Made by a program: the position numbers and the translations under genes. A model generated the notes under the pieces. It searched no databases. It saw nothing but the letters and a program-made list of their open reading frames with translations, and was not told where the DNA came from. From Arthrobacter sp. UM1 (GTDB taxonomy: Bacteria > Actinomycetota > Actinomycetes > Actinomycetales > Micrococcaceae): a stretch of 64,000 nucleotides of DNA. Each line of letters opens with the position of its first letter. Position 1 is the first letter of the stretch. The stretch covers positions 81,945-145,944 of the forward strand of contig NZ_JACWAB010000005.1 of the NCBI RefSeq assembly GCF_020483305.1, written 5' to 3'. Below are positions 8,035 through 17,232 of this stretch, piece after piece.

Positions 8035-8245
8035 GTGAATGCTCCGAGGGCCACCTACGCTCGGACCGTCCCCGGTCTTCGACGCGCCGCCACCAACCAC
8101 TGTTGAGAAGAGGTCAGTTCCGGTATCTGCCATCTTGGAGGCGTGTGGTGTGGGCAGTACCTGCATTGCTTACTGTCCGGCTCGGGGAAGTAATGGGAAC
8201 CGGCCGGTTTCCCCTCTCGACAGAGGGAGCACTCTCGTGAGCGCT
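8035..8245 (-). promoter_or_regulatory. Long structured 5' leader of rpf
   Basis: From the promoter at 8252-8279 to the rpf ATG there are about 210 untranslated bases. The RNA can fold into successive hairpins: GGAGCGCTC-ACGA-GAGTGCTCC, CCCTCT-GTCG-AGAGGG, and the self-complementary AACCGGCCGGTT. Several actinobacterial rpf genes are controlled by a c-di-AMP (ydaO) riboswitch. I could not identify that motif's conserved blocks here, so the class of regulator is open. Confidence 0.45.
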
Positions 8246-8251
8246 CCACCT

Positions 8252-8279
8252 ACGTTATCGGACCGTTACCGATTGTCAA
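8252..8279 (-). promoter_or_regulatory. rpf promoter
   Basis: On the minus strand a consensus -35 TTGACA (8274-8279) is separated by 16 bases from the -10 hexamer TAACGT (8252-8257). The orientation and position fit the rpf-like gene. Confidence 0.65.
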
Positions 8280-8348
8280 AGACGCCCCTACCTTTTGTCG
8301 CGCGTTCAGGCAACGACAAACCTCAACTGGAGCCTGAACCTCGCCGAG

Positions 8349-8466
8349 TTGTCCACAGGGGTTTTCCACAGTGTGGATTGCTTACACCGATGTAGTTCCG
8401 GCCGTGCATCCCCGGAATCGCGGGGCAGCCGTCGCGCTGTCCACTTGTCAACAACGCTGTGGATAA
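8349..8466. other. Cluster of DnaA boxes
   Basis: Within 118 bases there are a perfect actinobacterial DnaA box TTGTCCACA (8349-8357), TTTTCCACA (8362-8370), an inverted TGTGGATTG (8372-8380), CTGTCCACT (8437-8445), TTGTCAACA (8445-8453) and a perfect inverted TGTGGATAA (8458-8466). They occupy the gap of about 390 bases between the divergent rpf and antiporter genes, which holds no other gene. No dnaA or dnaN is nearby and there is no AT-rich unwinding tract. It may therefore be a DnaA-titrating or regulatory site, or an origin-derived segment. Confidence 0.6.
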
Positions 8467-8668
8467 AATGGATGGACCTCGGAGCCGCGTCGTCCCTGTG
8501 AGGTTCCCTGTGAGAAGGGCCATGTCGAGCGGCGATGCTTTGCCGAGACCTTTCCCCAGCCGCGGGAACCCGTTGTGACCTGACCGTGACCAGGGGTCGG
8601 CCAGACCCCCGCCCACGGGGCCCGGTCCGGCCGTGCAGCCCGCGGAGCCCAGATTCGGAGCCGTCCCC

Positions 8669-10549
8669 ATGCATCTGCTCGATTCCATCGTGGCCCTCGT
8701 CGCCACCGTCGCCGTCGTGCTCGCCGTGCGCCCGCTCGCCGAGCGCAGCGGGATCAACGCGGCGCTCATCCTCACCGTGCTGGGCATCGGGGTCTCGTTC
8801 CTGCCCTTCGTGAGCGTGGCGCCGCTTGAGCCGGACCTCGTGCTCATCGGGATCCTGCCGCCCATCCTCTACTCCGCGGCGGTCAACGTCTCCGTGCCGG
8901 ACTTCCGGGCCGAGGCGAAGCCCATCATCCGGCTCTCCGTGTTCCTCGTGGTGTTCACCGCCTTCGCCGTCGGGCTCACGGCGTGGTGGCTGCTGCCCGT
9001 CGGGTTCGCGGCGGCGCTGGCGCTGGGCGCCGTCGTCGGCCCTCCGGACGCCGTGGCCGCGATGGCCATCGGCAAGAAGGTGGGGCTGCCCCGGCGCCTC
9101 ATGACCCTGCTCGAGGGGGAGTCGCTCCTCAACGACGCGACCGCGCTCGTGCTCCTCACCACCGCCGTCTCGGCGATCTCCGGGGAGACGACGGCGGGCG
9201 GCGTGGGCCTCGGCTTCCTCCTGTCCGTGGGCGGCGGCGCGGCGGTGGGGCTGCTGGCCGGGCTGGTGGTCAACACGGTGCACCGGCTGACCTCGGACAC
9301 CACGGTCTCCACGGGCCTGTCCCTCATCACGCCGTGGCTCGCGTTCGTCCCCGCGGAGGAGATCCACGCCTCGGGCGTGCTCGCCGTCGTGGTGGCGGGC
9401 CTCATGATCGGGCACCGCGCGCCCGTGCTGCAGACCGCCTCCGCGCGCCTCAGCCAGAGCGTCAACTGGCGCACCATCTCCTTCATGCTCGAGAACGCGG
9501 TGTTCTTCCTCATCGGCCTCCAGGCGCGGCACATCGTCGAGGGCGTCAACGCGGCCGGCCACGGAGGCCTCGGCACGTGGCTCGTCTGCGCGGCGGTCTA
9601 CCTCGCCGTGGTCCTGGCGCGGTTCGCCTTCCTCTTCGCCTCCTATATGGGGGTGTTCGCGCCGAGGCACAAGAAGCGGCAGCGGCTCGCGTGGCAGCAG
9701 ACCTTCGTCCTCTCGCTCGCCGGCATGCGCGGCGTGGTGACGCTCGCGTCCGTGTTCCTCATCCCCGAGGAGACGCCGTACCGGGACGTGCTCGTGCTCG
9801 CGGCGCTGTTCGTCACCGTGGCCTCGCTGCTCGTGCAGGGGCTCACGATGCCGTGGTTCGTCCGGCGGCTCGGCGTGGCCGGCGCGGGCGTGCGGAACGA
9901 GATCCTCCAGGAGGCCCACATCATGCAGCGCCTCGCCGTCGTGGGCCAGCGGAAGGTCAAGGAGCTCAAGCAGGCCGAGGGGCGGCCGCGCGGGGAGACG
10001 GACCGCGCCATCATCGAGCGCCTGTACGTCCTCAACGACCTCATGGCCAACCGCGTCTGGGAGCGGCTCGGCAGCCAGGAGGGGGACGAGGCCCCGTCCC
10101 ACCTCTACCGGCGCTGGCGGCTCGAGACCCTCAAGGTCCAGCGGGCCGAGGCGCTCGCGATGCGCAACGAGCGGTCCGTGGACTTCGAGGTCCTGCAGAA
10201 GGTGCTCGGCTCCCTGGACGTCGAGGAGGCGAGCCTCCAGGCCGCCGAGTCCGCCGAGACGGTCACGGGCGAGGAGGGCGAGGTCACCGGCGAGCGCTGC
10301 CAGCACCTCGCCGACACGGATGGCTGGGACCCCGAGCCGCTCTCCGACTTCTGCGAGGAGTGCGACGACGCCGGGCTCGTCCCCGTCCACCTGCGCCTGT
10401 GCATGCAGTGCGGGTTCGTGGGCTGCTGCGACTCCAGCCCGGGCAAGCACATGACCCGGCACTTCCACGAGACGGGCCACCCCGTGCTCCGCTCGTTCGA
10501 GCCGGGCGAGGCGTGGCGCTGGTGCAACGTGGACCACGTGGTCTGCTGA
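8669..10549 (+). CDS. CPA1 Na+/H+ antiporter with C-terminal UBP-type zinc finger
   Basis: A 626-residue protein in two parts. The N-terminal ~430 residues form a CPA1 (NhaP-type) cation/proton antiporter of about 12 helices, with signature segments ILPPILYSAAVNV, GAVVGPPDAVAA, the ion-binding region LEGESLLNDATALVL and GMRGVVTLA. A cytoplasmic helical region of about 110 residues follows. The last ~80 residues are a UBP-type zinc finger with CEEC, CMQCGFVGCCDSSPGKHMTRHFHE and GHPVLRSFEPGE, supplying the Cys/His ligands. The finger resembles the eukaryotic ubiquitin C-terminus binding domain; its bacterial partner is unknown. The ATG at 8669 is preferred; an in-frame GTG at 8633 is possible. 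Confidence 0.88.
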   Translation: MHLLDSIVALVATVAVVLAVRPLAERSGINAALILTVLGIGVSFLPFVSVAPLEPDLVLIGILPPILYSAAVNVSVPDFRAEAKPIIRLSVFLVVFTAFAVGLTAWWLLPVGFAAALALGAVVGPPDAVAAMAIGKKVGLPRRLMTLLEGESLLNDATALVLLTTAVSAISGETTAGGVGLGFLLSVGGGAAVGLLAGLVVNTVHRLTSDTTVSTGLSLITPWLAFVPAEEIHASGVLAVVVAGLMIGHRAPVLQTASARLSQSVNWRTISFMLENAVFFLIGLQARHIVEGVNAAGHGGLGTWLVCAAVYLAVVLARFAFLFASYMGVFAPRHKKRQRLAWQQTFVLSLAGMRGVVTLASVFLIPEETPYRDVLVLAALFVTVASLLVQGLTMPWFVRRLGVAGAGVRNEILQEAHIMQRLAVVGQRKVKELKQAEGRPRGETDRAIIERLYVLNDLMANRVWERLGSQEGDEAPSHLYRRWRLETLKVQRAEALAMRNERSVDFEVLQKVLGSLDVEEASLQAAESAETVTGEEGEVTGERCQHLADTDGWDPEPLSDFCEECDDAGLVPVHLRLCMQCGFVGCCDSSPGKHMTRHFHETGHPVLRSFEPGEAWRWCNVDHVVC

Positions 10550-10583
10550 CTCTCCGGGTGCCGTCTCTCCTCTGACCGGGGCC

Positions 10584-10682
10584 TTGTGCACCCGGTGCCG
10601 CCCGTTACGCACCCGGTACCGCCCGTTGTGCACCCTCTGGTGTCAGGATTCGGCCCCAATCCTGACACCAGAGGGTGCACAA
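10584..10682. repeat. Half-site array leading into dispersed palindrome A, copy 3
   Basis: Two 21-bp units (TTGTGCACCCGGTGCCGCCC... at 10584 and a variant at 10605) lead directly into a third unit at 10626. That unit is the left arm of a 25-bp perfect stem (10626-10650 pairing with 10658-10682) with a 7-base loop. This is the longest perfect copy of the family. It lies between the antiporter stop and the DUF2975 operon promoter. Confidence 0.85.
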
Positions 10683-10769
10683 GGCCGGACGGGGGCGGGT
10701 CAGGTGGAGCCGGTCAAGTGGGGCGGGTCAGGCGAGAACGACGACGGCGGCCGGCCCGCACCCGCCCTC

Positions 10770-10812
10770 TTGTGGCCCTTATCGCTTCTCGATATTATCG
10801 AGCAACGATAAG
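10770..10812 (+). promoter_or_regulatory. Promoter with nested palindromic operator of the DUF2975-XRE operon
   Basis: A -35-like TTGTGG (10770-10775), a 17-base spacer and a -10 TATTAT (10793-10798) make a good promoter. The -10 lies in the middle of a 35-bp perfect palindrome (10778-10812) built of nested arms CTTATCG...CGATAAG and CTCGATA-T-TATCGAG. It therefore presents four TATCG/CGATA half-sites in symmetry. Position and symmetry suggest repression, most simply by the XRE protein encoded in the same operon. Confidence 0.65.
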
Positions 10813-10876
10813 CGTCAAGTCGGCTGGGCCCTTGTACCGGGGCTCGCCGCAGGAGAGTCCGTCAGGGGAGGACGCC

Positions 10877-11590
10877 ATGGATCAGGATGCAGGCCGCACC
10901 CGAGGCACGTGGGCCCGGGCGTGGCGGAAGACCCGGGAGGCCCGCGCCGTCCGGCGGGAGCAGGAGAGGCGCGCCCCGGGCGGCTACGCGCTGCAGCTCT
11001 CGGCCTTCTGGGCCCGGCTCGTCTACGTGATCACGGGCGTCGTGGCGTTGTTCGAGGGGATCCGGCTCCTCGGCGGCGGTCCGCTCCAGGTTCGGGTGAG
11101 CCGCACCGACGGAGGGGCGCTCCCGGATCTCCCCGGCTTCACCCAGACGGACGCGGTCTCCACGCTTGAGTGGCAGGAGCCCCCGGCGCTCGCGGTGGGG
11201 TTCGAGTGGGCCACGCTCGTGATCGTGGCCGCGAGCGTCATCGCCCCTGCGCTGGCCTATCTGGCCTTCGCCAAGGACGTCCGGCAGGGTCGGCCCTTCA
11301 GCACGGGATTCCGGAGGTTCGCGCACATCCTGGCCATGGCGGTCTTGGCCGGCGGGTACCTCCCTCCGCTGCTGGGAGCGTTCCAGTCTGCCCTGGCGAT
11401 CAGCGCCTGGGACGCGGCGGCAGCGGCCTCGGCGGAGAAGAAGCCCGGTCTGACGGACGTGCAGGGGCACCTGACCTTCTTCGCTGAGCTCCCCGTGTGG
11501 CCGGTCGCTGTGGCACTGGGCGCCTTCGTGCTTGTGCGGGTGTTCGAGCACGGCCGCCGCCTCCAAGAGGACACGGAGGGCCTCGTCTGA
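10877..11590 (+). CDS. DUF2975-type membrane protein
   Basis: A 237-residue membrane protein. A basic cytoplasmic N-terminus of about 35 residues precedes four predicted helices: FWARLVYVITGVVALFEGI, ATLVIVAASVIAPALAYLAF, FAHILAMAVLAGGYLPPLL and WPVAVALGAFVLVRVF. A segment of about 75 residues between helices 1 and 2 would be extracytoplasmic. The layout and its overlap with a small XRE regulator match the DUF2975/XRE pairs common in Gram-positive bacteria, although this member is larger than usual. The start has a clear GGGGAGG ribosome binding site. Its stop overlaps the regulator ATG by one base (TGATG), so translation is probably coupled. Function is unknown. Confidence 0.65.
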   Translation: MDQDAGRTRGTWARAWRKTREARAVRREQERRAPGGYALQLSAFWARLVYVITGVVALFEGIRLLGGGPLQVRVSRTDGGALPDLPGFTQTDAVSTLEWQEPPALAVGFEWATLVIVAASVIAPALAYLAFAKDVRQGRPFSTGFRRFAHILAMAVLAGGYLPPLLGAFQSALAISAWDAAAAASAEKKPGLTDVQGHLTFFAELPVWPVAVALGAFVLVRVFEHGRRLQEDTEGLV

Positions 11591-11814
11591 TGCCGGCCGA
11601 GGACACGGACCGCCTCCGCTGCCGCCTCGACGAGCTCCTCGCGGAGCGCGGCATGACCCTGACCCAGCTCTCGGAGCGCGTGGGCGTCAGCCTCGTCAAC
11701 CTCTCCGTCCTCAAGAACAACCGCGCCAAGGCCATCCGCTTCTCCACGCTGACCGCTCTCTGCGACGCGCTCGGGTGTCAGCCGGGGGACCTCTTCACGG
11801 TCGAGCCGGCCTGA
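11590..11814 (+). CDS. Small XRE-family transcriptional regulator
   Basis: A 74-residue Cro/CI-type protein that is almost only a helix-turn-helix domain: LLAERGMTLTQLSERVGVSLVNLSVLKNNRAKAIRFSTLTALCDALGCQPGDLF. This is the YozG-like subgroup that is regularly encoded beside DUF2975 membrane proteins. The likely role is autorepression of the two-gene operon through the nested palindrome at 10778-10812, possibly modulated by the membrane partner. It begins on the stop codon of the DUF2975 gene. There is no effector or oligomerisation domain beyond the HTH. Confidence 0.82.
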   Translation: MPAEDTDRLRCRLDELLAERGMTLTQLSERVGVSLVNLSVLKNNRAKAIRFSTLTALCDALGCQPGDLFTVEPA

Positions 11815-11857
11815 GGCTCGGACCCCACAGCCCTGGTGGACCCGGTGGCCGGTCTTC

Positions 11858-11955
11858 TGCACCCGGATCGTTCGGTTTCAGGGCCGGAATCCGAACGATC
11901 CGGGTGCACAAGCCGACTCGGGGCGGGTGCACAAGGCGAGTCGGGGTGCACAAGA
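11858..11955. repeat. Dispersed palindrome, subfamily B, copy 1, with trailing half-sites
   Basis: An 18-bp perfect stem (TGCACCCGGATCGTTCGG at 11858-11875 pairing with 11891-11908) encloses a 15-base loop. The right arm GGGTGCACAAG is then repeated head to tail at about 11925 and 11944, followed by a decayed copy (GCGCACGAG) near 11970. It shares its outer arms with subfamily A but has a different inner stem. It lies between the XRE gene and the flavin dehydrogenase. Confidence 0.8.
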
Positions 11956-12027
11956 CGAGGCAGGGGCGGGCGCACGAGGCCGGACGGCGGCGAGGCAGGG
12001 AAAGGGGCCGCCCGATACGATCGCCCC

Positions 12028-13773
<1,746 letters not shown>

Positions 13774-13866
13774 GGCGGGCTGAGACGGCCCCGTGCGAGG
13801 CGGGGCGAGCCGGGGTGCGACCGCCCCGGGAGGAAGCAGTCAGTCGAGGCCGCTAGGCTCGTATCC

Positions 13867-14622
13867 ATGAGCCAGGTGATTGATCTGAACAGCGATGTCG
13901 GCGAGTCCTTCGGGCGCTGGACGCTCGGGGACGACGCAGCCGTCATGGAGTCGGTCTCCAGCATCAACGTCGCGTGCGGATTCCACGCCGGCGATCCGCT
14001 CGTCATGCGGCAGACCTGCGCCACCGCGGTGGAGCGGGGCGTGACCGTCGGCGCGCACCCCGCGTACCGGGACCTCGCCGGGTTCGGCCGCCGCTTCATG
14101 GAGGTGGCGCCGAAGGAGCTCACCGCGGACCTCGTCTACCAGATCGGCGCGCTGCAGGCCGTGGCCCGGGCCGCCGGCACCGAGGTGAAGTACGTCAAGC
14201 CGCACGGCGCGCTCTACAACGCGATCGTGAAGCACGAGGCGCAGGCGGAGGCCGTCGTCGAGGCCGTGGCGGACGTGGATCCCACGCTGCCCATCCTGAC
14301 CCTCCCGGGCTCGGCCGTGCTCCGCGCCGCCGAGAAGCGCGGCGTCCCCACCGCCATCGAGGCGTTCGCGGACCGCGCGTACAACCCGGACGGCTCGCTC
14401 GTCTCCCGCTCGCAGCCGGGCGCGGTGCTCGAGGAGGCCGCCATCGCGGACCACGTCAAGCGCATCGCGGACGGCGAGATCAAGGCCGTGGACGGGTCCC
14501 TCATCAAGGTCGCCGCGAACAGCATCTGCGTGCACGGGGACTCCCCGGGCGCCGTCGCCATGGCGGCGGACGTCCGCCGCACGCTGGAAGACTCGGGCAT
14601 CACGATCAGGAGCTTCGCATGA
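13867..14622 (+). CDS. pxpA: 5-oxoprolinase subunit PxpA (LamB/YcsF family)
   Basis: A 251-residue LamB/YcsF-family protein, the expected length. Family motifs include [14 protein letters not shown] at the N-terminus, [39 protein letters not shown] and [14 protein letters not shown]. With PxpB and PxpC it forms the ATP-dependent prokaryotic 5-oxoprolinase that opens 5-oxoproline (a damage product of glutamine and glutamate) to glutamate in the cytosol. Its TGA overlaps the ATG of the following pxpBC gene by four bases, which supports a stoichiometric complex. No regulator is linked. Confidence 0.93.
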   Translation: MSQVIDLNSDVGESFGRWTLGDDAAVMESVSSINVACGFHAGDPLVMRQTCATAVERGVTVGAHPAYRDLAGFGRRFMEVAPKELTADLVYQIGALQAVARAAGTEVKYVKPHGALYNAIVKHEAQAEAVVEAVADVDPTLPILTLPGSAVLRAAEKRGVPTAIEAFADRAYNPDGSLVSRSQPGAVLEEAAIADHVKRIADGEIKAVDGSLIKVAANSICVHGDSPGAVAMAADVRRTLEDSGITIRSFA

Positions 14623-16274
14623 GCCACACGCCCACGGGCCCCACCGGATACCGGATCGTCTCCCGCCGCGCGGTCCTGTTCGAGTTCGCGGACCTCGAGT
14701 CCGTGGTCACCGCCCAGGCGGCCGTCTCCGCCACCCCCGTGCCGGGCCAGGTGGAGCTCGTGGCCGCTGCGCGGACGCTCCTGCTCGAGGTGGACGCCGC
14801 GGAGAAGCTGGCCCCCGCCATCAAGGACATCATGGCCCGCGAGGTGGTCCTCCGCGAGGCCGCGGAGGGCAAGCTCGTGACGGTCGAGGCGGTGTACGAC
14901 GGCGAGGACATCGCCGACGTGGCCCGCATCGCCGGCCTGACCGAGGACCCCTCGGCCGCGCGCGACGCCGTCATCAAGGCCCACACCGAGATCGAGTGGA
15001 CCGCGGCGTTCGGAGGGTTCGCCCCCGGATTCGCCTACATGACGAGCCCGGACGAGCGCCTCGCCATGCCCCGCCTCGACTCGCCCCGCACCAAGGTCCC
15101 CGCCGGCTCCGTGGCGCTCGCGGACGGCTTCTCCGCCGTGTACCCGAAGGCGAGCCCGGGCGGATGGCGGCTCATCGGCCGGACCAAGGCGCGCCTGTGG
15201 GACGTCACCAAGGACACGCCCGCGCTCATCCAGCCGGGCGACCGCGTCCAGTTCAAGGCCGTCCGCGAGCAGGTCTCGCTCCCGGCCCTGCGCCTGCCGA
15301 ACTTCATCCGCAGCGCCAACCACCTCGAGGTCCGCGATCCGGGCATCTTCGCCACGATGCAGGACCTCGGCCGCCGCGGCCACGCGAACATCGGCGTGAC
15401 CCGCTCCGGCGCCGCGGACCGCACCGCGCTCCGCCGGGCCAACGGGCTCGTGGGCAATGACGAGGGCGCGGCCTGCATCGAGTTCATCGGCGGCACCTTC
15501 CGCCTCGCCGCCCGGACAGACCAGGTGGTGGCGGTGACGGGCGCCGTCGTCGACATCGAGATCACCACGCCCGAGGGCGGCACCCGGCACGCCGTGACCG
15601 AGGCGCCGCTGCGGCTGCAGCAGGGCGACCGGCTGCACGTCGGCGCGCCGGAGAGCGGCCTGCGCAGCTACCTCGCGGTGCGCGGCGGGTTCGACGTCAA
15701 GCCGATCGTGGGCAGCCGCTCCACCGACACGCTCTCCGGCGTGGGCCCGGAGCAGCTCGCCGAGGGCACCCGCCTGGCGGTGCTGCCGCCGAACCCCAAG
15801 TCCTTCGTGGGCCAGGCCGGCGAGCCGCTGCACGGGCTCCCCGTGGCGGGCGGCGAGGCCGTGGAGCTCCGCGTGGTGCTGGGCCCGCGCAACGACTGGT
15901 TCACGGAGGAGTCCATCGCGGAGTTCTTCCGGGCCGAGTACGAGGTCACCCAGAAGTCCAGCCGCGTGGGCGTCCGCTTCTCCGGGCCGGCGCTCGAGCG
16001 CTCCCGCGAGGGCGAGCTCGCCTCCGAGGGCACGGTGGCCGGCGCCCTGCAGATCCCGAAGGACGGCTCGCCCGTGCTCTTCCTCCAGGACCACCCGGTG
16101 ACGGGCGGCTACCCGGTGCTCGGCACGGTGATCGACGACGACCTCTGGCTCGCCGGCCAGCTCCCGCCCGGATCCACGGTCCGGTTCACGCCGGTCTCCT
16201 CCGGCGTGGGCGCCGCCGTGGCAGAGGCGTCCGCCCAGCCGACGGGGCCTGCGGGAGCCGACGAGCTCGAGTAG
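14619..16274 (+). CDS. pxpBC: Fused 5-oxoprolinase subunits PxpB-PxpC (KipI-KipA)
   Basis: A 551-residue natural fusion. Residues ~1-215 are PxpB (KipI/AHS1), with the diagnostic [23 protein letters not shown] and [27 protein letters not shown]. Residues ~225-540 are PxpC (KipA/AHS2): [44 protein letters not shown] and the [21 protein letters not shown] block. Together with PxpA it hydrolyses 5-oxoproline using ATP. Separate kipI and kipA genes are the norm in Bacillus, while fused versions occur in several actinobacteria. The short C-terminal tail after the AHS2 domain is Ala/Gly-rich. Confidence 0.93.
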   Translation: MSHTPTGPTGYRIVSRRAVLFEFADLESVVTAQAAVSATPVPGQVELVAAARTLLLEVDAAEKLAPAIKDIMAREVVLREAAEGKLVTVEAVYDGEDIADVARIAGLTEDPSAARDAVIKAHTEIEWTAAFGGFAPGFAYMTSPDERLAMPRLDSPRTKVPAGSVALADGFSAVYPKASPGGWRLIGRTKARLWDVTKDTPALIQPGDRVQFKAVREQVSLPALRLPNFIRSANHLEVRDPGIFATMQDLGRRGHANIGVTRSGAADRTALRRANGLVGNDEGAACIEFIGGTFRLAARTDQVVAVTGAVVDIEITTPEGGTRHAVTEAPLRLQQGDRLHVGAPESGLRSYLAVRGGFDVKPIVGSRSTDTLSGVGPEQLAEGTRLAVLPPNPKSFVGQAGEPLHGLPVAGGEAVELRVVLGPRNDWFTEESIAEFFRAEYEVTQKSSRVGVRFSGPALERSREGELASEGTVAGALQIPKDGSPVLFLQDHPVTGGYPVLGTVIDDDLWLAGQLPPGSTVRFTPVSSGVGAAVAEASAQPTGPAGADELE

Positions 16275-16779
16275 GGGGCTGGGGGCCTTCGGGGCTGCGT
16301 CACCAGACGGGAAGCCGGTTCGCACCCGAAAACGTGCCGCTTGGCGGTGACTTCGAGGGTGCTGCGCTTCTCTCTGGCCGTTCGCACCCGAAAACGTGCG
16401 CCTTCCCTCGAACCGCACCCGTCAACGTGCGCCTCTGTCGAACTACACCCGTTTCTGACGAATACACCCGTTTTCGCGCGGGTTTTTGAGCGGAAAAAGG
16501 GTGTGGTGGCGTTTACGGGTGTGGCGGGACGGCCCCGGACGTTCGAGGGGCTCGTTCGGGGCGCGCAGACGCAGGCGGAACGGGACAGATTCAGGCCGGA
16601 CGGGAGCAGACCCAGGGGAAAGCTGGTTCTGGGGAACAGTCGTCCCAGGGGAAAAGCCGGTCCCGGAGAACGCCGCCCCGGGGCACAAGTTGCCCCCAGG
16701 GCAAGAAGCGACCTAGGGCAGAAGTCGCCCCGGGGCAAGAGCCGCCTCAGGGGAACAGGGGCGCGGAAAGGCGGAGAGC
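16275..16779. repeat. Intergenic repeats: GCACCCG...ACGTGC units and a ~17-bp degenerate tandem array
   Basis: This 505-base gap between convergent genes has no credible gene. Its first part contains TTCGCACCCGAAAACGTGC twice exactly (16319-16337 and 16381-16399), a diverged third copy (16413-16430), two shorter ACACCCGTTT units (near 16444 and 16464), and an inverted ACGGGTGTGG near 16515. A small hairpin ACCCG...CGGGT followed by TTTT near 16466-16486 could terminate pxpBC. The second part (16609-16760) is a degenerate tandem repeat of about nine 16-18-base units of the type CCAGGGGAAAAGCCGGTC. Spacing is too irregular for CRISPR. Confidence 0.7.
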
Positions 16780-17136
16780 CTACTTCCAGCGCATCATCAT
16801 GAGGAAGCCCACGGCGATCAGGCCGAAGCCCGCCGTGATGTTCCAGCCGCCCCACGAGGCGATGGGACCCTGCGTCTGCATGATGTAGAACGTCACGATC
16901 CAGAGCAGGCCGAGGATCATGAGGCCGAACATGACCGCCTTGTACCAGGTGGGCAGCGGCTTCTCATCGGCCTTGACGGGCTTGGAGGACGTCGGCGGGA
17001 GAGCGCGGTCCTGGAAGATCTCAGGGACGTCGTCCTGGTCCTTGCGCAGCACGCGCTCGCCGCTGCCCTTGGCGGACGAGGCGGTGTTCGCGCTCTTCTT
17101 GCGGGCCGGGCGGGATCCAGACTTCTTCTGCGACAT
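16780..17136 (-). CDS. crgA: Cell division protein CrgA
   Basis: A 118-residue membrane protein of the CrgA family, which in mycobacteria and streptomycetes interacts with FtsZ, FtsI/PBP and FtsQ at the septum. After a ~65-residue Lys/Ser-rich cytoplasmic region come two helices, YKAVMFGLMILGLLWIVTFYI and GWNITAGFGLIAVGFLMMMRWK. The family signatures are the W in the first loop (ASWGGWN) and the terminal MRW. It is longer than the mycobacterial protein (93 residues) because of the N-terminal tail. Its position at the end of the pknB-fhaA block matches the conserved actinobacterial arrangement and supports the call. Confidence 0.92.
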   Translation of the reverse strand: MSQKKSGSRPARKKSANTASSAKGSGERVLRKDQDDVPEIFQDRALPPTSSKPVKADEKPLPTWYKAVMFGLMILGLLWIVTFYIMQTQGPIASWGGWNITAGFGLIAVGFLMMMRWK

Positions 17137-17232
17137 GCTTTCCTTGATGCTGACGGGCGGACAGGGAGAGCGGGGATCCGCTCATGCACTTCGGCCAGTT
17201 TACGCGGACGGCCTGCGACAAGCTGAGTGCGC

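Noticed and set aside
8035..8245. c-di-AMP (ydaO) riboswitch in the rpf leader
   Set aside because: CCGAGCCGGACAG faintly resembles the 3' conserved block, but the following CTAACCTCG-type sequence and the upstream GGGGAACCCA and GGGGTGAA blocks are missing or wrongly spaced. Kept only as an unclassified leader.
8055..8249. A 64-codon Cys-rich frame inside the rpf leader
   Set aside because: It has no ribosome binding site, no family similarity that I can see and lies in the structured leader; it is most likely chance.
8281..8668. Chromosomal origin oriC
   Set aside because: DnaA boxes are present, but there is no dnaA, dnaN, rpmH or AT-rich unwinding region in the window, so I do not call it an origin.
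8306..10633. A 775-codon open frame on the minus strand opposite the antiporter gene
   Set aside because: It is rich in Arg, Glu, Asp, Gly and His in the pattern produced by reading the complement of a high-GC gene, and the plus strand encodes a clear CPA1 antiporter. Similar long antisense frames opposite rodA, poxB, pknB and others were discarded for the same reason.
16319..16760. CRISPR array
   Set aside because: Units are 16-19 bases, degenerate and irregularly spaced, partly inverted, with no unique spacers of constant length and no cas genes.
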